Shown in pieces: positions 17,097 to 26,105 of a stretch of DNA of 64,000 nucleotides. The stretch is taken from assembly GCA_030388725.1 (NCBI GenBank), contig CP128857.1:744001-808000 (forward strand), given 5' to 3'. A program made the translations under genes and the position numbers. The DNA is from Prodigiosinella aquatilis. Its GTDB lineage: Bacteria > Pseudomonadota > Gammaproteobacteria > Enterobacterales > Enterobacteriaceae. Position 1 is the first letter of the stretch. Each line of letters opens with the position of its first letter. A model generated the notes under the pieces. It worked only from the letters and a program-made list of their open reading frames with translations, made no database searches and was not told the origin of the DNA.

Positions 17097-17705
17097 CTAT
17101 TTCAGCCAACCTTTGCTCTGTGCGGCTTCCAGATGTTGCTTCATGTGTTGCCACAGTTCTGGATTGATGTCGTTGATAAAGGTGTTACGGGCCAATACCT
17201 GTTCCAGCCGGATGCCGTTTTCCACCCAGCTCTGACCACCATTATGCAAATTCATCAGGACTGGCATGATGCGGTCAATCATCAGTGCAAATTGGGCGCT
17301 GGCTGTTTCCCCGGTTTCATATTCCTGCCATAACTGTTGGAAATAATGTCGTTGCGGCTCCGGCAGCAGGCCGAAGATACGTGCGGCGGCGGCAACTTCC
17401 TGCTGATGTACCGCAGCGCGAGCGGGCAAGTCGTAGACCAGAACATCACCTGCGTCGATTTCAACGATGTCGTGGATTAACGCCATCTGAATGACGCGTT
17501 GAATATCCACGTCTTTTCCCGCGTAAGGCGCCAGACTCATTACCGCGACGGCAAAGTGCCAGCTATGTTCAGCGGAATCTTCATGGCGTGATGTGCCGAT
17601 CACTTTTGAACGGCGTTGCACGCTTTTTAACTTGTCAATTTCCATTAAAAACCCGACTACGTCGGTCAGGGAGCCAAAATTCAATACGGTTGAAGCAAGA
17701 GACAT
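17097..17705 (-). CDS. HD-domain phosphohydrolase (COG1896-like)
   Basis: A 202-residue single-domain HD hydrolase. Metal-binding residues appear as HEDSAEHSWHFA (first His) and the HD doublet in LIHDIVEIDAGD, with a later Asp in MIDRIMP, as in the COG1896/HDDC2-like group that includes 5'-deoxynucleotidases. It is not a close match to E. coli YfbR. The ATG at 17705 has GGAGG seven bases upstream; an upstream TTG frame (17723) would place that site inside the gene. It is divergent from yqfA. Substrate unknown; a nucleotide monophosphate is plausible. Confidence 0.75.
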   Translation of the reverse strand: MSLASTVLNFGSLTDVVGFLMEIDKLKSVQRRSKVIGTSRHEDSAEHSWHFAVAVMSLAPYAGKDVDIQRVIQMALIHDIVEIDAGDVLVYDLPARAAVHQQEVAAAARIFGLLPEPQRHYFQQLWQEYETGETASAQFALMIDRIMPVLMNLHNGGQSWVENGIRLEQVLARNTFINDINPELWQHMKQHLEAAQSKGWLK

Positions 17706-17931
17706 CCAGGTAACCTCCGGCAATAAAAACCCATCAATTGTAGGGGAAGCGAGTGGAGATTAATACGAGTGATGGTTGCCATTAGGTGATGAAGTTGGAT
17801 CAGCTGATTTATTTTAGCTTACACGTGTACACTGAAATTATTCTCAGTTAAGCTGTTCATGGTTTGTGCGTCGCAGACGCAAAAATGTCTTTGACGAGAT
17901 GCGAGATTGCGCGTAGTACCAGAGGTTGGCA

Positions 17932-18579
17932 ATGACAAAGAAAATATGGGGTTTGGATTATTCGTTGGCAGAAGAAATTGCCAACAGCATTAGCCACGGG
18001 ATTGGCTGTGTATTCGGGATTGTCGGGTTGGTGTTGCTACTGGTGCAGGCGGTGAACAATGGTGATAATACTCTGGCCCTTACCAGTTACAGCCTGTACG
18101 GCGGTAGTTTGATTCTGCTGTTTCTGGCTTCAACGCTTTATCATGGCATTTCTCATCCACGGGCAAAACTCTGGCTGAAGAAGTTTGATCACTGTGCCAT
18201 CTATTTGCTGATAGCTGGAACCTATACGCCGTTTCTGTTGGTGGGATTGAATACCCCGTTGGCTGACGGGTTGATGATTGTCATCTGGAGCATGGCGTTG
18301 TTGGGTGTGATATTCAAGCTGGCGTTCGCACACCGTTTTGAAGTGCTGTCATTAATGACGTATCTGGTTATGGGTTGGTCGTCGCTGGTTGTCATCTACC
18401 AGTTGGTGATGAAGATTTCTGCCGGCGGTATTACACTACTGGTTATCGGTGGCGCGTTTTATACGCTGGGCGTTATCTTCTATGTATGCAAGCGTATTCC
18501 CTTCAACCATGCTATCTGGCACGGTTTTGTGCTGGGCGGCAGTCTGTGTCATTTTCTGGCGATCTATTTGTATGTCTGA
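17932..18579 (+). CDS. yqfA: Hemolysin III / PAQR-family membrane protein YqfA
   Basis: A 215-residue inner-membrane protein with seven predicted transmembrane helices, close to E. coli YqfA/TrhA along its whole length (SLAEEIANSISHGIG near the start, AIWHGFVLGGSLCHFLAIYLY at the end). Conserved His and Asp residues (STLYHGISH, KKFDHCAIY, NHAIWH) are the presumed metal site of this superfamily. The molecular role is not settled; E. coli work links it to membrane energetics. The ATG at 17932 is used, with AGAGG upstream. It is convergent with ygfZ. Confidence 0.88.
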   Translation: MTKKIWGLDYSLAEEIANSISHGIGCVFGIVGLVLLLVQAVNNGDNTLALTSYSLYGGSLILLFLASTLYHGISHPRAKLWLKKFDHCAIYLLIAGTYTPFLLVGLNTPLADGLMIVIWSMALLGVIFKLAFAHRFEVLSLMTYLVMGWSSLVVIYQLVMKISAGGITLLVIGGAFYTLGVIFYVCKRIPFNHAIWHGFVLGGSLCHFLAIYLYV

Positions 18580-18593
18580 TTCCGTGCCTTGGC

Positions 18594-18638
18594 TGGTCAC
18601 CAAGCTCATTATTTCCGTGACCATGAGCTTGATGACCA
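18594..18638. terminator. Inverted repeat between convergent yqfA and ygfZ
   Basis: Arms TGGTCACCAAGCTCAT and ATGAGCTTGATGACCA pair over 15 of 16 positions with a 13-base loop. It lies 14 bp past the yqfA stop and 8 bp before the ygfZ stop. There is no strong T-run on either side, so it may act as a mRNA-end hairpin rather than a classic terminator. Confidence 0.5.
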
Positions 18639-18646
18639 ATATCCGG

Positions 18647-19633
18647 TTATTCTTCCAGTGAATACGGTAACGCTTGGATTGCCAACTGACTGCCGATGTC
18701 TTCACGTACCCGTAGCACACTGTCGACCTCAAGATCGTTATTCAGTATTGCCTGTACCCACAGCGTCCCATCCTGTAGTCGACAGGCGGCCAGTACGGTG
18801 CCGGTACGCCGCCAATTTTCACCCATCTGTAGTTCAAGACTGTCACCCGTTACCGGCACGATAGCCGCATTGCCCGAAAGCCAATAGAGGGCGCGTTTGT
18901 TGGCACCACGGTACTTGGCCCGTGCCACCATTTCCTGCCCGGCATAACATCCCTTGCTAAAGCTAATACCTTGTAACGCCTGTAGATTGGTCGCCTGTGG
19001 GATGAACTGTGCGCTGTTTGCGCTGTCAATAATTGGCTGGCCGGCTTCTATTTCCAGTGCCAACCATTGATGGCTGTTATTGCGTCGAATGCTGTCTCCC
19101 AACGTTTCCAACAGGGAGGTCGTCCGTTCAACCGAAAGGACCAACAGAAAACGTTCGGTAGGCAACGTAAAATGCAGCAATGTCGCGCCCGGCAGTTGTA
19201 CTACGGTGTTTTTTGCATCAGGCAGCGTATCGAACTCTGGCGCGATGAGGTCGCGGATATGCTGACCGGCGGCAGCCAGCAGCACCACGTTGTCCTCGGC
19301 GGTGAGGGTGGTTTTTGAGAAGACAGCGTATTTTTTTAGCTCGTTTAGTTGGGTTTCGAGCACGGTACGGCGTTCGATATATGCCATGCCATCGGCGTAG
19401 TGGAACAGACGTAAGTCACTCCACATTTTTCCTTTAGCGTCGCAGTGGGCGCACAGGACGTGTTGTTCCGCCGTCAGTGCCACGACATCCGTAGTGACCT
19501 GTCCTTGTAGGTATTTGACGGTATCCGGTCCAGACAAGGTGACCAGCCCCCAGTCTTCCAGTGACATCAGGGTTGCGGGCAGTTGGGATGAAGCAAACAG
19601 TGGTTGTGATGAAAAAGGAAGCGGCTTAGCCAT
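18647..19633 (-). CDS. ygfZ: Folate-binding tRNA-modifying / Fe-S repair protein YgfZ
   Basis: A 328-residue GcvT-fold protein (E. coli 326) needed for full activity of certain Fe-S enzymes such as MiaB, using tetrahydrofolate. The family signature K-G-C-Y-x-G-Q-E is present as SKGCYAGQEMVARAKYRG (about residues 225-242), including the essential Cys. AGGATGGTAAT precedes the ATG. It is divergent from sdhE, the same arrangement as in E. coli. Distantly related in fold to the gcvT product in this window. Confidence 0.94.
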   Translation of the reverse strand: MAKPLPFSSQPLFASSQLPATLMSLEDWGLVTLSGPDTVKYLQGQVTTDVVALTAEQHVLCAHCDAKGKMWSDLRLFHYADGMAYIERRTVLETQLNELKKYAVFSKTTLTAEDNVVLLAAAGQHIRDLIAPEFDTLPDAKNTVVQLPGATLLHFTLPTERFLLVLSVERTTSLLETLGDSIRRNNSHQWLALEIEAGQPIIDSANSAQFIPQATNLQALQGISFSKGCYAGQEMVARAKYRGANKRALYWLSGNAAIVPVTGDSLELQMGENWRRTGTVLAACRLQDGTLWVQAILNNDLEVDSVLRVREDIGSQLAIQALPYSLEE

Positions 19634-19904
19634 ATTACCATCCTGCGGTGAGGTGCTTTAAGCGAATGACTTCATGGTAAAAGAGCGGCGGCGCTTTGCA
19701 AGCGGTTATTGGCTTATTAATGGTCATGGGGTTACCACGCTTATTTTCGATGCAGTTCGCAGGACATAAATGTACGGGAGTCAATGCTGCGGTAAAATAT
19801 GTCAAAGTGTTACTATTAGTTGAATACCACCGGATGAAATCGGGTTACACTACCGCTTCTCATCGCGGCTGGCGGTTACCACCAAGATACAGTAGGCAAA
19901 GAGC

Positions 19905-20171
19905 ATGGATATCGATAATAAACCACGTATTCACTGGGCGTGTCGACGCGGAATGCGTGAGCTGGATATTTCAATCATGCCGTTTTTTGAGCATGACTAT
20001 GACACATTGAGTGACGACGATAAGCGTAATTTTATCCGTCTATTGCAGTGCGACGATCCCGATCTGTTCAACTGGCTGATGAACCACGGTGAGCCAACGG
20101 ATCAGGGCTTGAAGCATATGGTTTCCCTTATTCAAACGCGAAATAAAAACCGTGGTCCAGTGGCAATGTAA
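19905..20171 (+). CDS. sdhE: FAD assembly factor SdhE
   Basis: An 88-residue protein that promotes covalent FAD attachment to succinate dehydrogenase (SdhA) and fumarate reductase. The RGxxE motif is present as RRGMRELD (about residues 14-21). It begins MDIDNKPRIHWACRRG as expected and ends inside the start of ygfX. Conserved divergent pair with ygfZ. Being an FAD-loading factor for respiratory flavoproteins, it sits naturally next to ygfX. Confidence 0.94.
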   Translation: MDIDNKPRIHWACRRGMRELDISIMPFFEHDYDTLSDDDKRNFIRLLQCDDPDLFNWLMNHGEPTDQGLKHMVSLIQTRNKNRGPVAM

Positions 20172-20583
20172 TCTGCGGGTTTCCTGGCGCATGCAGCTTT
20201 TCTCGTTGCTGGCGCACGGATTATTGGTGTTGCTGATTTTGCTGGCTCCCTGGCCAGATGGTTATGTGTCTGTCTGGCTGGGGCTGGTGACATTGGTGAT
20301 GTTTGGTTTTATTCGCAGTCAACGGAATATTAAATCCCGGCATGGGGAGATTGTGCTATATAACGAAAACCATCTGCGTTGGCAGCACCGGGAATGGCAG
20401 ATAACAAAACGTCCGTGGGTAATGAAAAACGGTATCCTGTTATCGTTGCGCACAGTAGAGGGCAAAAGCCCGTACCGCCGTAGTTTATGGCTGGCGTCGG
20501 ACAGTATGGGGAACGAAGAGTGGCGTCATTTGTGTCATTTGCTGTTGCAGCATAAGAACTGGCAGAGTGATCGCCTGATGTAA
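20152..20583 (+). CDS. ygfX: Small membrane protein YgfX (CptA)
   Basis: A 143-residue protein with two adjacent transmembrane helices near the N-terminus (about residues 17-55) and a cytoplasmic remainder containing SLWLASDSM. It begins with GTG (MVQWQCNLRVSWR), overlapping the sdhE stop by 20 bp, as its E. coli counterpart does. YgfX/CptA has been described as a toxin-like inner-membrane partner of SdhE (CptB) acting on cytoskeletal proteins in E. coli; in Serratia it was tied to prodigiosin and respiration. Which role applies here is unknown. Confidence 0.88.
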   Translation: MVQWQCNLRVSWRMQLFSLLAHGLLVLLILLAPWPDGYVSVWLGLVTLVMFGFIRSQRNIKSRHGEIVLYNENHLRWQHREWQITKRPWVMKNGILLSLRTVEGKSPYRRSLWLASDSMGNEEWRHLCHLLLQHKNWQSDRLM

Positions 20584-20783
20584 AATAGTTTTCTGCGCCT
20601 TGCCGGCGCCTGTCATTTTCCTGCCTGGCCCGGTTCCTTTCCATTACTATCAATACTGTTGATACACTTTTTGCCCACCTGCATGATGTTTCGTGGTTGG
20701 GCGTTTGCAGAAAAATGACGGCAATGATTTACGGGGAGCACCGCAGCAGGTATCTTACGCGCCGTTCAATGAGAGAGAAGCTG

Positions 20784-21716
20784 ATGACCACGCCCGCTGA
20801 TAAAACTGTACTGCACTCCCGTAATCGCCATCGCAGCCGTTATGATTTTACTACGCTGAAACAAAGTCATCCGGCGTTGATACCGTTCGTGAAAGTAAAT
20901 GCCCACGGTGATGAATCGGTTGATTTTGCCGACCCACAGGCGGTTAAAACGCTGAACCAGGCGTTATTGCACCATTTTTACCAGATTGAGCATTGGATTA
21001 TCCCGGCAGACTTTCTCTGCCCGCCGGTGCCGGGGCGCGCGGATTATATTCATTATCTGGCTGATTTGCTGGCCGAGGATAATCAATCTGTCATACCGCG
21101 TGATGCATCAATCCTGGATATTGGCTGCGGTGCCAATTGCATCTACCCATTGATTGGTCATCGAGAGTATGGCTGGCGTTTTACTGCAAGTGAGATTAAT
21201 CCTCAGGCGATGCAGGCGGCGAATGCCACCATTGAGGCGAACCCCGGTCTTAATCGAGCTATTCGGTTACGCCGTCAAAAAAACAGTAACGCGATCCTGA
21301 CGGGGATCATCCACAAGAATGAATCGTTTGATGCCGTTCTGTGTAACCCGCCATTCCATGCGTCAGCCGCCGATGCTCGACAAGGCTCGCAGCGTAAACT
21401 CCATAATCTTGGGCTGGACAAAAATTCGCCGCTGAATTTCGGTGGTCAACAAGATGAACTGTGGTGTGAGGGTGGAGAGAAAGCCTTTATCAGCCAGATG
21501 ATCCATGAAAGCGCCGGTTTTGCCCGGCAGTGTTTGTGGTTTACGTCACTGGTTTCCCGTAAAGAAAACCTGCCAGATCTTTATCGTGCGCTGGAAAGTG
21601 TGGGAGTCGAAAAAGTGCGGACCATCAATATGGCGCAGGGACAGAAACAAAGCCGCTTTGTGGCCTGGAGCTTTTTTGATACGTCAGCGCGTGCAAGATG
21701 GTTTCAAAAACGCTAG
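20784..21716 (+). CDS. rlmF: 23S rRNA m6A1618 methyltransferase RlmF
   Basis: A 310-residue SAM-dependent N6-adenine methyltransferase (E. coli YbiN/RlmF 308). It shows the SAM motif ILDIGCGANCIYPLIG and the catalytic NPPF motif in AVLCNPPFH; FGGQQDELWCEGGE is family specific. The ATG at 20784 has GAGAGAAG upstream; in-frame ATGs at 20697 and 20769 give an extra non-conserved leader. In E. coli this gene is not next to ygfX, so its place here is a rearrangement or lineage feature. Its TAG stop coincides with the left end of the IS5-bounded cyd cassette. Confidence 0.93.
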   Translation: MTTPADKTVLHSRNRHRSRYDFTTLKQSHPALIPFVKVNAHGDESVDFADPQAVKTLNQALLHHFYQIEHWIIPADFLCPPVPGRADYIHYLADLLAEDNQSVIPRDASILDIGCGANCIYPLIGHREYGWRFTASEINPQAMQAANATIEANPGLNRAIRLRRQKNSNAILTGIIHKNESFDAVLCNPPFHASAADARQGSQRKLHNLGLDKNSPLNFGGQQDELWCEGGEKAFISQMIHESAGFARQCLWFTSLVSRKENLPDLYRALESVGVEKVRTINMAQGQKQSRFVAWSFFDTSARARWFQKR

Positions 21717-21906
21717 GGGCTGTTTATCCTTACTGTATGAATTTTACTCAGCGATACATCGGTAGCCACATCATTGAAAACGTCAGTGATATCATACTGG
21801 CGTAATCCCTTGCTAATTCGTCATATCTCATTGATATTGCAAGAAAGTGTTTAATTCTCGCAAAAGCATTCTCAACTGAATGTCAATACTTATATAAGCA
21901 CCAATC
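21716..21906 (-). repeat. 191-bp inverted repeat, left arm
   Basis: It matches 28702-28893 in reverse complement, with roughly a dozen differences counted by eye. It includes the 13-bp IS terminus and the transposase C-terminus with a shared TGA nonsense codon. Confidence 0.85.
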
Positions 21907-22350
21907 TATGCTTTCTTTATTTATATTTCGAACAGCGTTCCTTTTAGGAATAACAGTCTCACTACCTTTTGAACCGACTACATCCTCAAATCTTCACTGT
22001 CATAACGTTTGTCTGCGATAAAAACGTTCATTCCTTCAAATGGTTAACGAGACTTTCTGTTCGAGCAATATCATTTTTTTATCCCTCTGATAAATACCCA
22101 ATCATAATCAACGGGTTTTGCTAACGCATTGAATAATTTATCCAATACATCTTTCTTAGACCGCAGGTTAAAGCAACGATAAACGGCGTTCCAGTCACCA
22201 AACTCTGTTGGTAAATCATGTTAGGAAATTTCTGTTCGCAATCGCTAAAGGATGCCTTCAAAGGTCATTCTATGTTCAGGTTTATTGTATATGCGGCCTG
22301 TGTTCTTCATTATTTGAAGCGGGTTTTCCTCCCACCGCTTTGTTTGTGAT
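21716..22350 (-). pseudogene. Decayed IS5-family transposase, left copy
   Basis: Reading the minus strand gives broken IS5-family segments. First comes KNTGRIYNKPEHRMTFEGIL, then DLPTEFGDWNAVYRCFNLRS, then DKLFNALAKPVDYDWVFI, and finally DWCLYKY (stop) HSVENAFARIKH with YDELARDYASM. Several stops and frame changes and a missing centre (most DDE residues) show it is dead. The outer terminal GGGGCTGTTTATC survives. Its last 191 bp are about 93-94% identical to the right copy in inverted orientation. Confidence 0.8.
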
Positions 22351-22431
22351 TTTTTAACTAGATTGAGATACTCTAATTTTTACCTATACAATACTGCTCC
22401 TTAGTAATTTGAACACGAAGGACATTAACAC

Positions 22432-24204
22432 ATGGCCAACCCTATCTCCTTACAAGATAGAGAACAAACTCTTGAATTGGATCGTTGGCTCAAAAAACAG
22501 GCTAAAGCGGTTAAAAATCCTCTCAATATTGCCGTCATTCTCGGTGGTTTTAATGGATTATTCTTAATTGCTCAATGCTGGATGTTGGCACGGGTGCTGA
22601 ATTCTACAGCAATCAGACACGAGTCTATTGTGGCTGTCTGGGGGTATTTGGCAGGGATGGTGGGTTTATTTATTCTGCGAGCTATCCTCAATTACGGTAA
22701 CCAACGATTCACCTTTGAAGCTGCTGCTCGACTGCGCACCCAGTTGAGAGCACTCCTGTTTAATCATATTAGTGATCTAGGTCCAGCCTGGAGCAGGGAG
22801 CAACGCTCTGGTGCTTGTGCAACCGAGTTGGTTGATGGTGTAGAGGCACTTGAAAAATATTTCAGCCTGTATTTGCCGCAAAGGCAACTGGTCATCATTA
22901 TTCCTGTGGCTATTTTGGTTTTTGTTTTTCCATTTGACTGGGTATCGGGACTGATTCTGGCTATTACAGCTCCGTTGTTACCCGTGTTTATGATTATCAT
23001 CGGTAGTCAAACAGAAAAGCTTAATCGTAGCCAATGGCGCATCCTGACGAGAATGGGGGCACACTTTTTTGATATGATTGAGGGACTGACGACACTCAAA
23101 TTATTTAATGCAGCCCAAAGAGAAGCTCATTTTATCGGCCAGATCGCAGAAGATTACCGCCTGCAAACCATGAAAGTATTGCGTATCGCTTTTCTTTCTT
23201 CAATGGTGTTGGAGTTCTTTGCGGCCATCAGCATTGCCATGGTAGCCGTATATGTTGGTTTTCGCTTGATGTATGGCGATATTCATTACCTTAATGGCAT
23301 TTTTGTGCTTTTACTTGCCCCAGAGTTCTACCTTCCTTTGCGCAGCATGGGGACTCAGTTTCATGCTCGGATGGATGCACTGGGTGCCGTCGAACCGATT
23401 ATTGAACTGCTCAATACCCAGGCGCCCTCTGGGCACAATGGCGAAATTGAACTGTGCCTAAAACAGGCACCACAAATTACCTTTTCTCACCTCCATTTTG
23501 CTTACCCCAAGCGTGATTCCGTTATTTGTGGTGTGAACCTTAATCTTCCAGCAGGCAGTCACACGGTGCTTATTGGTGCCAGTGGTGCTGGGAAGTCGAC
23601 ATTGGGGCAATTACTGCTGGGTTTTTTAAGCCCTACGCAAGGTGAAATTATAATTGACACAAAACCCTTAGCACAGATATCCCCTCGTAGTTGGTATCAG
23701 CATGTGGCATGGGTGCCCCAGAACCCCACCTTGTTTCATGGCACCATCGAAGAAAATATTGCCTTGTCTCCTCGCTTGCAGGGTCATGATGTGGCACTAC
23801 ACCAAGCGGTACAGGATGCATACGCATTGGATTTTATTAATCGTCTGCCACACGGTTTTCAGACGATTATAGGTGACCGGGGGCAAGGACTTTCTGGTGG
23901 CGAAATTCAACGGATTGCCCTGGCGCGTGCTTTCTACAAGGATGCCCCCGTGGTGCTTCTTGATGAACCTTCTGCCAGTTTAGATCCTCACAGTGAACGA
24001 CTGATTACAGAGGCCATTGCCAGACTGGCTGTTGGCCGAACCCTGCTAACTATCGCACACCGACTGACTACGATTGAGCAAAGTGATCAAATTGTGGTAC
24101 TTGATGGTGGAGAAATCATCGAGCAAGGGTCACATGACGCGTTGATGTCTTTAAAAGGGGCTTACGCTAAATACTATCATCAGTATCGCAAGGCTGGGTT
24201 ATGA
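22432..24204 (+). CDS. cydD: Glutathione/cysteine ABC exporter subunit CydD
   Basis: A 590-residue half-transporter: six transmembrane helices over about residues 30-320, then a nucleotide-binding domain. Visible motifs are Walker A GASGAGKST, signature LSGGEIQRIALARA and Walker B VVLLDEPSASLDP. CydDC exports thiols to the periplasm and is needed to assemble the bd oxidase haems. GAAGGA lies upstream of the ATG. Its stop overlaps the cydC start (ATGA). It is the first gene of the cassette, read away from the left IS remnant, so its promoter must lie in 22350-22431 or in the remnant. Confidence 0.88.
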   Translation: MANPISLQDREQTLELDRWLKKQAKAVKNPLNIAVILGGFNGLFLIAQCWMLARVLNSTAIRHESIVAVWGYLAGMVGLFILRAILNYGNQRFTFEAAARLRTQLRALLFNHISDLGPAWSREQRSGACATELVDGVEALEKYFSLYLPQRQLVIIIPVAILVFVFPFDWVSGLILAITAPLLPVFMIIIGSQTEKLNRSQWRILTRMGAHFFDMIEGLTTLKLFNAAQREAHFIGQIAEDYRLQTMKVLRIAFLSSMVLEFFAAISIAMVAVYVGFRLMYGDIHYLNGIFVLLLAPEFYLPLRSMGTQFHARMDALGAVEPIIELLNTQAPSGHNGEIELCLKQAPQITFSHLHFAYPKRDSVICGVNLNLPAGSHTVLIGASGAGKSTLGQLLLGFLSPTQGEIIIDTKPLAQISPRSWYQHVAWVPQNPTLFHGTIEENIALSPRLQGHDVALHQAVQDAYALDFINRLPHGFQTIIGDRGQGLSGGEIQRIALARAFYKDAPVVLLDEPSASLDPHSERLITEAIARLAVGRTLLTIAHRLTTIEQSDQIVVLDGGEIIEQGSHDALMSLKGAYAKYYHQYRKAGL

Positions 24205-25880
24205 ATCGTAAACAAAATAATAGAGAACTCCGCTGGCTTTTCGAGATCAGTCGTCCGTATCTTGGTTGGATGATTACAGGGGTGCTGCTTGCTACCACTG
24301 TTATTCTCGCTAATGTGGCATTGCTTGCTGTGTCTGGCTGGTTTATTACGGCAATGGCCATTAGTGGCTTGACCGCTACAGCTATAAATTATTTTACCCC
24401 AGCGGCAGCGATTCGTGGTTTGGCGATTTTGCGTACCGTTGGCAGATATCTTGAACGATTGATTACCCATGAAGCGACTTTTAGACTACTGGCTGGGTTG
24501 CGGCAATGGTTTTTTGAACGATTAGAGCCTTTAGCGCCTGCAGGACTTCAGGATTATCAAGGCGGTGATTTATTAAGCCGAATTAGTGCTGACATTGATA
24601 GTTTGGAAAACGCCTATTTGCGGTTATTGACTCCTACTTTAGCTGCGCTGTTTGCCAGTTTTTTGATGATGATGTTCCTTTTATTTTGGAGCCCTGCTAT
24701 TGCCTTGACTAATCTAGTGGGGTTGTTGATCGTTGGTCTAGTTTTACCTTGGGCGGCCCTATATTTGGGCATGAACAGTGGTCAGAAAATTGTTGAAGCA
24801 AGGGCGGCCTTGCGCCAACGAACCAGTGAGACTGTACGAGGTTTGGCCGAAATAACGCTCTATGATGACCCGCAACAACGCATAGACATCATTCAAGAAG
24901 AAAACAAAGCACTGGTTGTGCCTCAAAGGCAACAAAATCGCATTGATGCAAGTAGCACCGCTTTGACGGGGCTTTTTAGTCAATTAACTTGGCTGTCCAT
25001 GATTGTTATTGCCATTTCTTTGGTGCAAAGTGCTCAACTCGATGGGCCACAACTCGTCATGCTGGCCTTTTTTGGCATGGCCAGCTTTGAGGCTGTTGCT
25101 ACGCTACCCGTTGCCTTTCGTGCATTAGGCGAAACCCGAAGTGCAGCACGTCGCATTCTGGATCTGGTCAATGCAGAACCAGCTGTCAGTGACCCAATTA
25201 ATCCTTGTGCGGCACCACAAAAGTTTGACATACGATTTGATTCGGTGTGTTTTGCCTATCCGCAAGGCAAGCAACGCGCTCTTCACGAGGTGAGCTTTTA
25301 TTTAGAACAAGGACAAAAATTGGCCATTCGGGGAGCAAGTGGTTCTGGAAAAACCAGTTTGACACAGCTATTACTCAAATTTTGGGCGGCCGATGGTGGG
25401 CAAATTACAATCGGCGAGACGAGTCTAGGGGATTTGAGTGGCGACACTGTCCGCAAACTCTGTGCGGTTGTCACTCAGCAGGTCCATCTATTTAATACAA
25501 CTCTAGCGGCTAATTTATACCTCTCAAAACCCAATGCGACACATGAGGAATTGCTCAATGCTTGTCGTGCTGCGGCTATCCTAGATGATATTCTGGCTTT
25601 GCCTGAGGGGTTTGACACCGAGGTGGGGGAAGCGGCAACCCGGCTGTCAGGCGGACAAATTCGGCGCATCGGCATTGCCAGAGCACTCCTTAAGGACGCC
25701 CCTATCGTCATTTTGGATGAGCCCACAGAAGGGCTAGATGCCACCACAGAACAACAAGTGACCCAAGCATTGGCGAGGTTATTGCAGGGCCGAACGGCAA
25801 TCATTATTACTCACCGTCCACAGTTACTTACACTCGCGGATCACAGCTTGATGATGGATGAAGGGCGTATTATCCCTTAA
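24201..25880 (+). CDS. cydC: Glutathione/cysteine ABC exporter subunit CydC
   Basis: A 559-residue partner of CydD. The membrane domain shows the CydC hallmarks LLAVSGWFITAMA and RTVGRYLERLITHEATF. The nucleotide-binding domain has Walker A GASGSGKTS, signature LSGGQIRRIGIARA and Walker B IVILDEPTEGLD. It starts 4 bp inside the cydD end, giving translational coupling. Length and motif order are normal. An inverted repeat and 225 bp separate it from cydA. Confidence 0.88.
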   Translation: MNRKQNNRELRWLFEISRPYLGWMITGVLLATTVILANVALLAVSGWFITAMAISGLTATAINYFTPAAAIRGLAILRTVGRYLERLITHEATFRLLAGLRQWFFERLEPLAPAGLQDYQGGDLLSRISADIDSLENAYLRLLTPTLAALFASFLMMMFLLFWSPAIALTNLVGLLIVGLVLPWAALYLGMNSGQKIVEARAALRQRTSETVRGLAEITLYDDPQQRIDIIQEENKALVVPQRQQNRIDASSTALTGLFSQLTWLSMIVIAISLVQSAQLDGPQLVMLAFFGMASFEAVATLPVAFRALGETRSAARRILDLVNAEPAVSDPINPCAAPQKFDIRFDSVCFAYPQGKQRALHEVSFYLEQGQKLAIRGASGSGKTSLTQLLLKFWAADGGQITIGETSLGDLSGDTVRKLCAVVTQQVHLFNTTLAANLYLSKPNATHEELLNACRAAAILDDILALPEGFDTEVGEAATRLSGGQIRRIGIARALLKDAPIVILDEPTEGLDATTEQQVTQALARLLQGRTAIIITHRPQLLTLADHSLMMDEGRIIP

Positions 25881-25887
25881 TTTTAGC

Positions 25888-25922
25888 CCTCCTTAAATTG
25901 CAATAACTGCAGATTAAGGAGG
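25888..25922. other. Hairpin downstream of cydC
   Basis: Perfect 9-bp stem CCTCCTTAA / TTAAGGAGG with a 17-base loop, 8 bp after the cydC stop. No T-run follows, so it may be a weak terminator or a processing and stability hairpin separating cydDC from cydAB. Confidence 0.45.
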
Positions 25923-25966
25923 TAAGCGGCTTCTATGCTTTAAATAGTCAAGATACTAAACATAGG

Positions 25967-25980
25967 TTGATATACATCAT
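25967..25980. promoter_or_regulatory. FNR-like box upstream of cydA
   Basis: TTGATATACATCAT matches TTGAT-N4-ATCAA at nine of ten positions. It lies 126 bp upstream of the cydA ATG in a very AT-rich interval. If the cassette came from another lineage, a usable FNR site would help explain its retention. Sequence match only. Confidence 0.5.
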
Positions 25981-26105
25981 AAAATCATCATAATATATGA
26001 TAAGTTTTAGAGAAAAAAGCTTGCTCTGGTTTCAACAAGATCAATGCATCCTTACACCATCTGCCTCGTAACAGTCTTTTAATTTCAAACGTCTGGAGAA
26101 ACAAA

